Assembly: GCA_022606425.2 (NCBI GenBank)
Contig: JAHDVF020001325.1
Coordinates: 372,001 to 436,000, forward strand
DNA length: 64,000 nt
Direction: 5' to 3'
Source of the DNA: Lepidostoma basale
Lineage: Eukaryota; Arthropoda; Insecta; Trichoptera; Lepidostomatidae
Part shown: positions 22,801-32,149 of the stretch, in pieces
Layout: each line of letters starts with the position of its first letter
Position numbering within the stretch: position 1 is the first letter of the stretch
Program-made: the position numbers and the translations under genes
Notes under the pieces: generated by a model
The model's database searches: none
What the model saw: the letters and a program-made list of their open reading frames with translations, nothing else
Told to the model about the DNA's origin: nothing

Positions 22801-22920
22801 ATAATTAAATAAAACGATGATTTTCAACTACTTCCACATTTGTCTTTATTTCGACAGCCTGGCGAAACCGGTCGCTGTCAAAATAAAGAAAAATGTGAAA
22901 GTAGTTACAAACTCCTTTTA
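22801..22920. mobile_element. PLE-like family B inverted pair
   Basis: Left arm about 22825-22858 and right arm 22874-22907 are inverted copies. The 15-nt spacer (22859-22873) is exactly the 3' part of the ribozyme-like motif (ctggcGAAACCGGTC). The left arm therefore starts at the base that follows the predicted cleavage site. Confidence 0.7.
22859..22873 (+). ncRNA. Truncated hammerhead-like 3' half, family B
   Basis: Retains the end of stem II, GAAAC, stem III ACCGGT and C, without the CTGANGA strand. It cannot cleave alone. Confidence 0.55.
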
Positions 22921-23019
22921 CATATTTCGAAATGAATACAGATAATGTTCCTTGAATTATTTTATACTAATTGTAATAATGTAATAAATATAATATTTTA
23001 TTAACTATTTAAATTGTTG

Positions 23020-23165
23020 AAAGTTATGGCATTAACACTGTGGAATTCCATAGTAATCTACTTTGGGAATTAATAAAATATTGTTTAAACCATTTTTTTA
23101 AAGGTGGTTCAAAGAATGTTTTATTAATTCCCAAAGAATTTAATTTTTAACACTGTTTAATTATC
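23020..23165. repeat. Inverted repeat in PLE-like body
   Basis: Arms starting at 23061 ('ctttgggaattaataaaat') and ending at 23136 ('attaattcccaaag') fold back with a few mismatches. The flanking 'ggcattaacactgtggaatt' is the reverse complement of the tail of the family C copy near 43100-43140. Confidence 0.6.
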
Positions 23166-23169
23166 ATGT

Positions 23170-23260
23170 TGATTGTAACACCTGATGATGCCTACATCGG
23201 TTGACAAACAGCTGTTTCGAAAATTTAATATAAATTAAATGAATAGGCGATATTATTTAT
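23170..23260 (+). mobile_element. PLE-like family A fragment with damaged ribozyme-like core
   Basis: CTGATGA at 23182, stem II, then ACAAAC in place of GAAAC, and stem III ACAGCTGT followed by TTC. Loss of G12 and of the GTC triplet predicts inactivity. Confidence 0.55.
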
Positions 23261-23289
23261 TAGTGTTTCAAATTGATCAGGTAAAAATG

Positions 23290-23510
23290 TTAATTAAAAG
23301 TGTCTGGTTGTAGACGATTGTCTACAACCAAATACTCTATCGTCTACAAACTGGTTGTAGACGATAGACCCATAGAAAATGTCATGAATTTCAGGAATTT
23401 GGGTGTGGATATATCTAGCTGCAGAGATCTATATAGTGAAGTTTAAGAACAGACTAATAAAGCAGCAGTTATCTCCGGATGCCCGAAGGACACTATTTGG
23501 AACAATAGGC
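23290..23510 (+). mobile_element. LINE tail fragment (fourth family)
   Basis: Reads ENVMNFRNLGVDISS (about 23368-23412) then EQTNKAAVISGCPKDTIW, the region upstream of the YGVEARA tail of the family at 13335. The left part (23305-23362) is overlaid by palindromic GTTGTAGAC/GTCTACAAC repeats. Confidence 0.6.
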
Positions 23511-23529
23511 ATACGAGTATGCTCACTTT

Positions 23530-23620
23530 TATCTGAAAAAAATCCAATTATCTGAATATTTGATTATCCGAATGGGATCCGGTCCCAATTGATTCGAATA
23601 ATTGGAGTTTTACTGTACTG
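23530..23620 (-). mobile_element. pogo/Tigger-like terminus
   Basis: 'attggagttttactgtact' (23602-23620) preceded by 'ttatccgaatggg' resembles the TACAGTAAAACTCC-type ends of pogo/Tigger elements. A single end, no partner found. Confidence 0.4.
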
Positions 23621-24108
23621 TATAAACACATCGCAAGATCCACAATAAGTGGAAGAAAAAGAAGAAGAAGATATAAAAAAAATCAACTACCAAATAGACA
23701 GTAAACATGATAGGTCGATTAAACAAAATGGCATGGTGGACAGCAATTACAAAAACCTATAAATTTTTATTGCGATGCGTTTGTTTTTATTGCTTTGTTT
23801 CAGATAAGGCCCAGATAACAAGGACCCTGTCCTACGCGCATAATATTGAGATAAAACAACAACAATTATTGCAATGCACATTAATAAGGCGAGGACTCCA
23901 TGATTAGCGAGTGGGTGTGTTGGTTTATTTTTTTTGCAGATAAAGAGACCTCCACACGACACAATATAATATAATAAACGCGACCCATTACGGAGGCAGT
24001 AATTAAGAACATGCATTTTTGTTATATCTTTATGAATATATTTTTCGAGCATGTTAAATAAACACAGCGCCTGATTGTGAGGCATTATAAATATTTAAGA
24101 AAACATTT
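23621..24108. other. Gap without recognised feature
   Basis: Begins with AAG-type repeats (23652-23672) that could be the tail of the LINE scrap upstream. No gene recognised. Confidence 0.35.
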
Positions 24109-24130
24109 TAACTGTAAATGGAATATTAAA

Positions 24131-24578
24131 CACCACGTCTCCCGCGGGGGCGAAAAGAGAAGGATCGAGTGCCCCATCGGTTAAAGCAGTGATTCCCAAA
24201 GTGGTCTATATAGAACTCTAGGGGTCTACAATATTGTAAAAAAAATTGAGGGTGCATGAGATGTAAATGGGGGTCCACGAGATGGTTCAACTAAATTGAA
24301 GCTGAAGCCGACGCAAAACGAATATCGAAATCGTGGGCGACCTTTCGATTTTCGATTTTCCCAAATGAGCTAAAAAAAGAGGTCGACAACGAATTCCGGC
24401 TTTTTTGTTTCAGATATTTTTGGCCTGAAAATAAATCTAATTTAGGAAAGCAGGGGGTCTACACAAAGAAATCGGCAAGGAGTCTACGGGACAAAAAAGT
24501 TTGGGAACCTCTAGGTTAAAGTGTGGCAGTCCATTCTTTCTGTTTAACCCTTCGGTGAGACGGCGTGATGGTTATTTA
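24131..24578 (+). mobile_element. RTE-tailed chimeric element, split by a hAT MITE
   Basis: Left part 24131-24186 (cacgtctcccgcgggggcga...) and right part 24514-24578 (gtgtggcagtcc..., ending ggcgtgatggttatttag) form one continuous copy of the chimeric element once the hAT insertion is removed. Confidence 0.8.
24187..24513. mobile_element. hAT-type MITE, 327 bp, 8-bp target duplication
   Basis: Ends CAGTGATTCCCAAA and, inverted, TAGAGGTTCCCAAA. Flanked by a perfect 8-bp duplication GGTTAAAG (24179-24186 and 24514-24521). Both features are diagnostic of the hAT superfamily. No transposase inside. Confidence 0.9.
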
Positions 24579-24595
24579 GTTTTTTTTAATATCCA

Positions 24596-24912
24596 CTGTC
24601 TTCTGAGAGTGGTAGGTAGAAAGAATGGGACCGCCACACTGTTCTGTCCTGACACACTTATCTCGCTTTCTCTACATTCATACATCGTGTCATGCACCAC
24701 GTCGATTTCTTCGATTTTTCACGTGGTCGACATTTCATATTTTCTTATTGATATGGTCGTGCGACGTTTTCCTTGGTCTTCAAATATTTCTAATTCCGTT
24801 CAAATCGTTAACATACATCTTCTTCGCCGTTCTACCTTCACTTATTCTATCCATGTGTCTAAACCAACTTAACGACCCTTTCATTATTTTGTTCATAATA
24901 TTTTCATAAGAC
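24596..24912 (-). mobile_element. RTE-type LINE fragment
   Basis: Minus strand: cysteine-rich tail, HDHINKKI-like block, and 'gtttagacacatggatagaa' (HMDRI). No TTAG tail is present; the neighbouring chimeric element ends just upstream in the opposite orientation. Confidence 0.7.
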
Positions 24913-24914
24913 AT

Positions 24915-25310
24915 ACAAAACTTATATAAATTATGAAATGATGACAGAGAACAAAAAAATATTTTTTACCGATGATAGTAAGTGTTAGTACTAATGGTTA
25001 GCTAATATGCAAGTTTATTAAGCTTTAGTCTATGATTACAAAATCACACAAACATTATATTAATAGCACGAGCTGCCAATGACGTCATACGGTCATTTCA
25101 AATGACGACGTGAAGACAGCATAAAAACTTTTTTTTTTCTGCGAGTCTCGTTTATTATTCTATTAGGCGGCTGTCAATTGTGCAGCAACATAAATCCTCG
25201 AGTTGTTTCAATAGAAAATGACATTCTACATTCTACAGTCAAGTGACAGCCCGTGATATTTTTCAAGACATTCAAATGTAGTTAGAATCTTAGAGACAAG
25301 TGGATTGGGA
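24915..25310. other. Gap without recognised feature
   Basis: AT-rich; nothing recognised. Confidence 0.4.
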
Positions 25311-25314
25311 ACAA

Positions 25315-25530
25315 CAGTTGGTAACCAACAAGGGTATAGTCCGTTCAATACAGGGAGATCGTTTGCAATAGTATGAGTGACAGAGTGTTTACAAAAAAAA
25401 TTAAGTTATTTTTATTTGGTTTTTTTATAATTGGAAAACCAAAAAATGTTTCACACATTTTTTCAAACATTGAAATAAATAAACATGTTATTTTTTTTGG
25501 GAACAAATGCCATCGGCTTAATTGTAATGA
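25315..25530 (+). repeat. Unidentified repeat, also at 44155-44400
   Basis: Shares 'acagggagatcgtttgcaat', 'agtatgagtgacag', 'aaaccaaaaaatgtttcac' and 'caaacattgaaataaat' with 44222-44360. In the other copy these lie in a 66-codon open frame, so this may be the 3' end of a transposon gene I do not recognise. Confidence 0.55.
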
Positions 25531-25679
25531 TTATAAAAAAATAATTCATTAAAATTATAATTATCCTTTCATTGTTTTGTTTAAAAAAACCGTCATTCGC
25601 ACTGAATTCACTTGTTTTATTTGCATTCTATCAAATACATATTTATCATACATTCGTCTTATTTCATTTATTACCTTAT

Positions 25680-25805
25680 TCTATTATGAAATTTGGATTT
25701 GATAATGCTTTAGCAAGGAGAAAAATATTATTTCTATAAAATATAATAAAACTAGAAAACAGACGTTGTAAATCGTATTCAGTATTTAATATAGAGTTTA
25801 ACATA
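25680..25805 (+). mobile_element. PLE-like family E fragment
   Basis: TTGATAATG...GGAGAAAAATATT (degenerate core, about 25693-25722) then the family E arm ('taataaaactagaaaacaga'), ending 'atttaatatagagttta'. Confidence 0.5.
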
Positions 25806-25852
25806 AATTTTCAAAATAATGAAAAGAAAATATCTTTTTAGAATATATATTA

Positions 25853-27136
25853 GGTCCTTACGTATGAAATTGGCGTTTTGCCGTACTGGCAACTTTGATC
25901 TCAAATATCTTCTATTTGGTTAGGAATTCCTAATTCAAATTTATACAGCTATTTACTCAAGTATTTGTGTTTTGAAAATTATAATTAATTTATTTTTTCC
26001 TCAATTGTTTTTTTTCTTTGCGTCACTCAGTTTACAAAATTGAAAACTTGAAATATCGCGTTATTTACGAGTACGAGTTCCACCGTGGCACCGGTGCTGC
26101 AGAAACGGCTCGAAGGATTAATGATGTGTATGGCGACGGTGCCGCAAAAGAAAACACGGTGCGTTTTTGGTTCCAACGTTTTCGTTCTGGAAATTTCGAC
26201 CTGCAGAACAAGCCCCGTGGACGGCCGGAGACCAAAGTTGATAATGAAGAATTGAAGGCTATTGTGGAAGCGGATCCATCGCAAACCACATCCGAGTTAG
26301 CTGCAGGCTGCGGTGTTAGTGATAAAACTGTTTTAATCCACTTGAAGCAAATTGGGAAGGTGAAAAAGCTTGAAAGGTGGGTACCTCACGAATTGAGTGA
26401 AGCAAATCAACAAACGCGCGTTGACTGCTGCGTTGCATTACTCAACCGGCACAATAATGAAGGGATTTTGAATCGAATCATTACCTGTGATAAAAAGTGG
26501 ATCCTGTATGATAATCGAAAGCGCTCATCGCAATGGCTGAACCCTGCCGAACCAGCCAAACCATGCCCCAAGCGAAAATTGACTCCAAAAAAGTTACTTG
26601 TGAGCGTTTGGTGGACTAGTGCTGGTGTCGTTCACTACAGCTTTTTTTAAATTTGGCCAGACGATTACGGCAGATGTCTTTTGTCAGCAACTGCAAATCA
26701 TGATGGAAAAGCTAGCTGCTAAACAACCGAGGCTGGTTAATCGCACTAGGCCACTGCTGCTTTATGATAACGCTAGACCACACACTGCACAACAGACGGC
26801 TACCAAATTAGAAGAGCTTCAATTGGAATGTCTAAGACATCCACCGTACTTTCCGGACCTTGCCCCAACAGATTACTATTTTTTTCGAAATTTGGATAAC
26901 TTCTTGCAAGGGAAAAAATTCAACTCCGATGGGGCAGTCCAAACCGACTTCAAAGATTTTATTGATTCTCGTCCGAATGTTTTTTTTAGTAAAGGGATCA
27001 ATGAACTACCTATGAGATGGCAAAAGTGCATAGATAGCAATGGTACATACTTTGATTAAACAAATATATTATATTTAAAAAAAAAATCAACTTTATGTTC
27101 CTCCCATACAAAACGCCAATTTCACATGTAAGGACC
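25853..27136 (+). mobile_element. mariner transposon, full length
   Basis: TIRs GGTCCTTACGTATGAAATTG (25853) and inverted GGTCCTTACATGTGAAATTG (27136), flanked by TA at 25851-25852 and 27137-27138. 1284 bp, the usual mariner size. Both ends are intact, so the copy could still be mobilised by a transposase supplied from elsewhere (inference). Confidence 0.93.
26018..27059 (+). pseudogene. mariner (cecropia-like) DD34D transposase, one frameshift
   Basis: N-terminal DNA-binding region with two helix-turn-helix motifs (AETARRINDVYG; TSELAAGCGVSDKTV), linker WVPHEL, then the catalytic domain: first Asp in ITCDKKWILYDN, second in LLLYDNARPHTA, third in PDLAPTDYYFF. Exactly 34 residues separate the last two aspartates. 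The ending MRWQKCIDSNGTYFD is typical. A single shift in the T run at about 26642-26649 separates frames 26018-26647 and 26619-27056. The expected start reads TTG rather than ATG. Otherwise no internal stop is seen, so this is a young inactive copy. Confidence 0.92.
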
Positions 27137-27173
27137 TAATATTTAGTTAAAATCCACTAATGTTTGCGTCTTC

Positions 27174-27205
27174 GACCGGTTTCGGGAGCACGCTGCCATT
27201 TTCTG
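27174..27205 (-). ncRNA. Hammerhead-like motif, family B (degenerate)
   Basis: Reverse complement: CAGAAAA, GGCAGCGTGCTCCC, GAAAC, ACCGGTC. Core positions 4 and 8 are changed. Confidence 0.45.
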
Positions 27206-27208
27206 ATC

Positions 27209-27240
27209 TAGAAGATGGCAGCAAGCTGCCGAAACCGATC
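27209..27240 (+). ncRNA. Hammerhead-like motif, family B (degenerate)
   Basis: TAGAAGA, perfect stem II GGCAGCAAGCTGCC, GAAAC, ACCGATC. Core C3 and U4 are changed and stem III is broken. Confidence 0.45.
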
Positions 27241-27360
27241 GTAGACACCAACATTAGTGGATTTTAACTGAATATACATTTAAAAAATTTATTTTTATTT
27301 TCATTATTTACAAAGAGCCTCTACCATGAAATATCAAAAAACCTTTTTTTACAATTAAAA

Positions 27361-27530
27361 TTAAACACTTTTAAAAACGTTGTATTAAACTTTGTAACGA
27401 GCTTCGTCTGGGCTATACACAAACTTTTTGTGTATAGCCCTGTAGTATTATATATTAGAGTGAAACCGGTTGGCGCTCCTGACTCAAAATAAAGTGGTTT
27501 TATACAACGTTTTTAAAAGTGTTTAAATCG
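27361..27530. repeat. Foldback element
   Basis: Outer arms 'aaacacttttaaaaacgttg' (27363) and its inverse ending near 27526; an inner hairpin GGGCTATACACA/TGTGTATAGCCC at about 27410-27441. A GAAACCGGTTGG stretch lies between the inner hairpin and the right arm and may be another ribozyme-like remnant. Confidence 0.65.
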
Positions 27531-27540
27531 AATTTTAAAT

Positions 27541-27890
27541 ATGTCAAACCACCACGTAATAGCTTCTTTCCAAAGTTTAACAATTTTTTTATCGTTGTTC
27601 AAGAAACAATAAATAAATATTTTAAAATTGATTGGTATACAATGTAACAAACCGCCACTGGTCTGTTGTACTGTGAGCGTATTAAGGCTCGAAAGCTTTT
27701 AGCGAATTTAAATTAATTGCAACTGGGAACAATTTATCCGCTGGAACAAAGGTTTAGTGCTGATTTCCGGAAAGGCGAGGCGGTGTGTTGTGTTAATGCT
27801 TCGCTTCTTTTCACCAAGGAGAAGACAAATGAAGGTGTCACGGCCTGCGCTACACGAGGGGCAGGGAACATCAGCGCCGGTTCTATCAAT
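27541..27890. other. Gap without recognised feature
   Basis: Short overlapping open frames without motifs (27717-27938). Confidence 0.35.
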
Positions 27891-27892
27891 TA

Positions 27893-28048
27893 TGTACAAA
27901 CTAAGAACTGTATACATATACCTGTATGTACAAACTGAGAACTGTATACATATATGGTATATACAAACTGAGAACTGTATACATGTATGAACAAATTAAG
28001 AACTGTATAAATGTATGATATGTACAAACTAAAAACTGTATGCATACA
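27893..28048 (+). repeat. Minisatellite, left block
   Basis: Imperfect tandem units around TGTACAAACTAAGAACTGTA followed by TACATATA spacers of variable length (about 28-45 bp per unit). The repeat continues at 28288-28570 after a LINE insertion. Confidence 0.85.
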
Positions 28049-28049
28049 T

Positions 28050-28287
28050 CAAATCAAATCAGTTTATTATCTCAATAGACATTACAAACAATATAAATGT
28101 TTAAGGCTCTATTGAGTACAGCTAAAATATAATATATATTTATAATAGAATACCAGGAACGCTTGAGAGATGGTTCGACATTAGAAAGACAATATACTCT
28201 CTAAAGTCAAGAGTATTTGTCTTCTAAACGTACTTTTACTAACATGAAAGACGTCGATCTCCGAGGAAACCGCGTCCAGCAGAACAA
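28050..28287 (-). mobile_element. CR1/Jockey-type LINE 3' end inserted in the minisatellite
   Basis: The (ATTTG)-type tail is at 28050-28064. The minus strand then reads toward the IDVFHVSKSTFRR motif (about 28220-28255). It interrupts an otherwise continuous tandem array. Confidence 0.75.
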
Positions 28288-28570
28288 GCTGAGAACTGTA
28301 TACATATATGTACAAACTAAGAACTGTATACATATATGTACAAACTAAGAACTGTATATATATGTATGTACAAATAAAAACTGTATACATATACCAATAC
28401 CATATGTACAAACTAAGAACTGTATACATACTCGGATGTGTATGTACAAACTAAGAACTGTATACATATATGTACAAACTAAGAACTGTATATATATATG
28501 TATGTACAAATAAAAACTGTATACATATACCAATACCATATGTACAAACTAAGAACTGTATATGGTGTGT
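28288..28570 (+). repeat. Minisatellite, right block
   Basis: Nine or so further TACAAACTAAGAACTGTATA units with ATACCAATACCATA-type variant spacers in a repeating higher-order pattern. Long open frames rich in Y, V and L on both strands are artefacts of this repeat. Confidence 0.85.
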
Positions 28571-28735
28571 ATACCTTCGTGGCCGAGTGGTAAGTGGATT
28601 GACTGCCACCCCGAAGGTTCCGGGTTCGATTCCCGGCGAGGGCAGTGTGATTGTCACACTGTAGAATTCACGTGACAATAAAATGGCGATAGATTAACCA
28701 CCCTTTTTCATGTCACGAGAATCAAAATGATAGCT
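28569..28735 (+). mobile_element. tRNA-derived SINE
   Basis: Best-preserved tRNA-like head: A box around GTGGCCGAGTGGTAAG (28581-28596), B box GGGTTCGATTCCC (28622-28634) with a perfect 5-bp T stem, then CAGTGTGATTGTCACACTG. The anticodon arm is not canonical, so it is called a SINE rather than a tRNA gene. Confidence 0.8.
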
Positions 28736-28804
28736 ATATGCTTTACATCGATTTGGCGTGCGCTGTAAGGATGGCAAGAGCGATTCAACAAAATAATAAT
28801 AATA
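28736..28804 (+). mobile_element. Possible 3' end with (AAT)n tail
   Basis: 'gatttggcgtgcgctgtaag' (28750-28769) followed by AAT repeats (28791-28804), suggesting the end of another retroposon. Not identified. Confidence 0.35.
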
Positions 28805-28805
28805 A

Positions 28806-28945
28806 TGTTAGGACGGAAGAATCGACGTGCATGTATGATTCGTTGTACGAATGTGGAGGAAGCTAGAAAGGCGTGTCAGGATAGAGTAGCATGGGGGTCT
28901 ATTCTCTTTGCCTACCCCTGCGGAGAAACGGCGTGATGGTTTGCC
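28806..28945 (+). mobile_element. RTE-type LINE 3' end, GTT subfamily
   Basis: Starts in the VRTEESTC-like region, passes the 'gcctacccctgcggagaaac' block and ends 'gtgatggtttgcctgtttgt', a degenerate GTT tail. Confidence 0.75.
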
Positions 28946-29365
28946 TGTTTGTTTCATTTATATGCAATATGATAAAATGAGAAGGTAAGTAAAAAATGAA
29001 CGGATTTGGTTATGTAGTTGAATATATACTCGTATAGTGACGTAACAGAGCGCTGGAAACTGCATAAAAAACCGAACGCGAAATACTGACGTTACAATAA
29101 AACACACGTACATACATTTTCCATAGAAAAAGGACAGACACATCGCGAACAATGCCAACTGGTTTTTGTTACGGAAAACAATGGGACCTGCCTGAAATCC
29201 ATCGATGCTGTTAGTTTGCGTGACATTTAATAATGCATTACCGAAGAGTTCGTGAAAGTTTATGACATTATGCTACACAAAAGTACAAACGGCAATCGTT
29301 ACGACTCGTGAAATATCACCACATTTAACAAGAGACGGATAGGGATAACCTTGAAGAAAGGATAA
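28946..29365. other. Gap without recognised feature
   Basis: Nothing recognised. Confidence 0.4.
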
Positions 29366-29366
29366 T

Positions 29367-30243
29367 GATAACCACAGTAGAGTTATGGTTCCAATCCTTA
29401 TGTAAGCGAAGTACGGAACTGGCAGAAGAAGCAGATGATGATGACTTACTTACTTTCTATGACCATACAACTCTTGAAGAATTTTGGCCTCCTTGATGAT
29501 TTTTCGCCAAGCTTCTAGATCCTGCGCCTTTTGCTCCCAGCAGTCCGATTCGTCCAACCTAGCCATATCAACCAGAACATTGTCCATTAGACGCTGTCTA
29601 GGCCTTCCTACAGGTCTTACTTAGACGCGTACAGGGTCTTGATTGTTTTGATCTCTTCGGCTCGGCATATGTGCCCAATCCATGGTAGACGATCAGCTCC
29701 CACGGTGCTCGTTGTAAGGGGTTGCTGGGTCATGGTACGGATCTCTTGGTTGGTCCTATACCTCCAAGTTCCCGCTGCAACACCGGGTCTGGGTCTCAGG
29801 ATTATTCTAAGTATTCTATTCTCAAACCAGTAGATTCTTTTTTGTTCTTTTAGAGTCATTGTCCACGACTCAGAACCATATGTCACCACGGGCTTGATGA
29901 TGGTGTTATAAATACGCACAGATGATGATGAGAGTAGAAAAAAACTGTGTGTGCTAGAATTTCAAATGCTAATATCAGGAAGAAATGTAGAGCGGAAGAG
30001 AGTATTTTGAATAATATTTTGAAATGATTACTGCGTTGGTTTGTACACATGGAACACATGGATGAAGCAATATGGTTAAGAAAGTATACGTTAACGATGT
30101 GAATGAAGTACGGAGTCGAGGAAAATATGACATGACCAAATTAATACAATTTTAAAGATCGGTCATGTTAGATGTCGGAAGAATCGACGTACGTGTATGA
30201 CTCGCTGTATGAATGTGGAGGATTCTAGGCAGGCGTGTCATGA
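29367..30243 (+). mobile_element. RTE-type LINE, split by a LINE insertion
   Basis: Left part 29367-29444 (GVMVPILM-AKYGTGRRS-like) and right part 29919-30243 (ESRKKL-V-ISNANIRKK..., then GKYDMTKLIQF and the cysteine-rich tail). The 3' end is missing. Confidence 0.7.
29445..29918 (-). mobile_element. LINE tail with 13-bp target duplication nested in RTE
   Basis: Minus-strand frame 29617-29919: YNTIIKPVVTYGSESWTM, LKEQKRIYWFENRILRII, W--RTNQEIR and LPWIGHICR, continuing in other frames through a GRPRQRLMDNVL-like block. The tail is AAGTAAGTAAG on the minus strand (29445-29455). Exact CAGATGATGATGA repeats flank it (29432-29444, 29919-29931). Confidence 0.88.
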
Positions 30244-30354
30244 GAATCATGCGTTCCTGATATTATATGGTATATCATATATTACCTGTTCTCAACAGAT
30301 GCATTAAAACTTTGTTTATAATATCGTGAGATTTTCATTTTATTTATTTATTTG

Positions 30355-30720
30355 TTATAGAAGAAATAAATTCTACACTGTTAAATTTAAAAACTTTGTT
30401 TTATGCATCACAATTGTATTTTTATTTTTCGTAACCTAAGTTGACGAAACAGCTGTCGTGAAAAATAATAATTAAATTGACATCATCAGGTGTTACACCT
30501 GATGATGTCAACATAGGTTGACGCAACAGCTGTCGCGTAAAATAAAATACAACTGTGATACATAAAACAAAGTTATTTAATTTAACAGTTTAAAATGTTA
30601 AGGTATCGTAGTGTTTCGGCCAAAACAATGGACAAAGTTTTTTTAAATTTAATAGTGTATAAAGTTATAGTATCATAGTGTTTTGGCCAAAACAATGAAA
30701 ATAAATTCTAAAACTCTTTT
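30355..30720. mobile_element. PLE-like family A, rearranged inverted cluster
   Basis: Antisense tail (30385-30432), sense half-motif (30436-30460), antisense core (30479-30492), then a full sense motif and tail (30498-30650) and a second partial tail ('gtgttttggccaaaacaatg', about 30679-30698). At least three orientation switches occur within 150 bp. Confidence 0.7.
30499..30534 (+). ncRNA. Hammerhead-like motif, family A
   Basis: CTGATGA, stem II GTCAAC/GTTGAC, then GCAAC in place of GAAAC, stem III ACAGCTGT, GTC. The A13 to C change should inactivate it. Upstream, 30436-30457 holds a GAAAC half-motif without its CTGATGA strand. Confidence 0.55.
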
Positions 30721-30739
30721 TTTTTATACAGACATTCGA

Positions 30740-30900
30740 CTTAAATCTAAAAATTTTGAGAGCAACGGTAAAAATTAAGCTTAAGAATAGTTAAGACACT
30801 AATAAGAATACAGGTATGTATGTACCTATGTATATTAATAAAAGAAAGATCACTTTTATACTCGTAAATATGCAATAAACTGATTTGATTTGATTTTATG
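30740..30900 (+). mobile_element. Possible CR1/Jockey-type LINE 3' UTR
   Basis: Ends 'aataaactgatttgatttga', the same 3' terminus as the CR1/Jockey-type LINE copies. No coding part. Confidence 0.5.
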
Positions 30901-31762
30901 ATAAGTAGTGAGGCGGTCTATTCTCTCTACACTTTCAGCGAAACTTTCAGCGAAGGATAATGCGAGGAAGACAAAAAATATCCAGTTTTCCACTAACAGG
31001 AGTGATAATTCCTCCGCAACAAAGAAAGCACGCACCCCACTCATTTACGTAATTCACAAGTACCTTACCTATAAGAGATGATAGCGAAGTTTGCCCGAGT
31101 CACGTTCCTACCTAACTCGAAGCCGTCCACGTGTCGAAAGGGTGCAATTTCTCATTCCCGTCGCTCTTGGCGCACGAGTTTACGCGCCGCCGCTTTCTAC
31201 CCGTTGGCCCCGTGGCTGGGAAACCACTCGACCCGGAGTTCGGTCACGTCGGGTATGGCACGCGATAGTACGGGGACACGGGGGGCGCTGCCGCGGGGCT
31301 GCACGGGCGACGTGCGCGCATACGTAATAAGTCAAGTTCCTCCCGGGCTGTATAGAAACTGCGGCCGGCGGGACAAAACGGAACCACCTGACAAAACTGT
31401 ACTAACCTACAGTCCATATAAATACTAGCAAAACGAACACATTTCGACGAGGAATCTTTTTACTTACATTATTCAGAGACACGGTATTAGTATTATACAA
31501 GCTGAATAATTTCAAAGAATAAAAAATAAGTTTTTTCTTTTAAAGTGGGTTAGTAGAAACGAAGTAATGCGAGATTCTGTGTAGTCGCTGTCACTAAATG
31601 TGGTTAGAATAAATTTATTATACTCGTATATTATAAAAATAAACAAAAATAATAAGAACGCCTTGAATAAAAGTCTAAAAAAGACTATATTTTATTATAT
31701 TTTCATATGAAGCACTTAGTTTGTTGTGTGGCATTATTAAAATAATTTAACACTTGTGTATT
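30901..31762. other. Gap; GC-rich segment 31085-31390
   Basis: A CpG-rich segment in AT-rich surroundings. Two overlapping plus-strand open frames (31078-31425, 31091-31324) contain no domain I recognise. It could be a promoter-associated CpG patch or a foreign insert. Confidence 0.4.
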
Positions 31763-31859
31763 TATTGTATCTTGAACAATAATGTAAAACTCTATATTAA
31801 ATAATTAATACGAATGAAAACGTCCGGTTTCTAGAAGTTTTATTATATTTTATGTGAAT

Positions 31860-31890
31860 TGCATGTTTCGTCTGTCTAAGGCATTATCAA
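31860..31890 (-). ncRNA. Hammerhead-like motif, family E
   Basis: Reverse complement: TTGATAA, stem II GCCTTAGACAGAC, GAAAC, ATGCAA. Core C3 and G8 are changed relative to CTGANGA. Confidence 0.4.
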
Positions 31891-31894
31891 ATGT

Positions 31895-31925
31895 TTGATA
31901 ATGCCTAAGACAGGCGAAACATGTC
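31895..31925 (+). ncRNA. Hammerhead-like motif, family E
   Basis: TTGATAA, stem II GCC...GGC, GAAAC, stem III ACATGT, GTC ending at 31925. Two core substitutions. Confidence 0.45.
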
Positions 31926-31999
31926 ATTCGCATTAAAATATAATAAAACTTCTAGGAAACAGACGTTTCCAGTCGTATTAATACTTGCGTACTTTGTTT

Positions 32000-32125
32000 A
32001 TATGCTACATAATTTCGTTTTATCCAACTAGCTGGTTTTGGTCCCGCCGGAGTTTTGTCAGGGTTACAAAAACAAACTGTTTGTTTTTTTGTTACCCTGA
32101 TGAAGCTCAGGCTATATGGAAAGAA
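32000..32125. mobile_element. PLE-like family D inverted pair
   Basis: Antisense motif about 32030-32061 (reverse complement CTGACAA...CTCCGGCGGGACCAAAACC) and a sense start CTGATGA at 32097-32103 followed by 'agctcaggctat', joined by 'ttacaaaaacaaactg' and its inverse. The full family D motif is at 61464. Confidence 0.55.
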
Positions 32126-32149
32126 TAAAAAATAAGTGTGAATACAAAA

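Larger units (their letters stand above)
27142..27300. mobile_element. PLE-like family B inverted pair
   Basis: Two arms ('ttagttaaaatccactaatg' and its inverse) meet at a GATC hinge (27206). Each carries a ribozyme-like motif. It starts within a few bases of the mariner right end. Confidence 0.7.
31765..31985. mobile_element. PLE-like family E inverted pair
   Basis: Left arm 31765-31890 antisense and right arm 31895-31985 sense, both with the family E body and ribozyme-like motif. The two cores meet head to head at 'atcaaatgtttgat' (31887-31900). Confidence 0.75.

Noticed and set aside
27893..28570. CRISPR-like array
   Set aside because: Spacers are themselves variants of the repeat and the context is eukaryotic; it is a minisatellite.
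28575..28640. Functional tRNA gene
   Set aside because: The T arm is perfect but the anticodon arm and acceptor stem are not canonical, and the same head is followed by the same non-tRNA body in six other places.
28181..28678. Tyrosine-rich small membrane protein on the minus strand
   Set aside because: The frame is the translation of the minisatellite and its length comes from unit sizes.
31078..31428. Arginine-rich small protein
   Set aside because: Two overlapping frames with no motif in a GC-rich patch.
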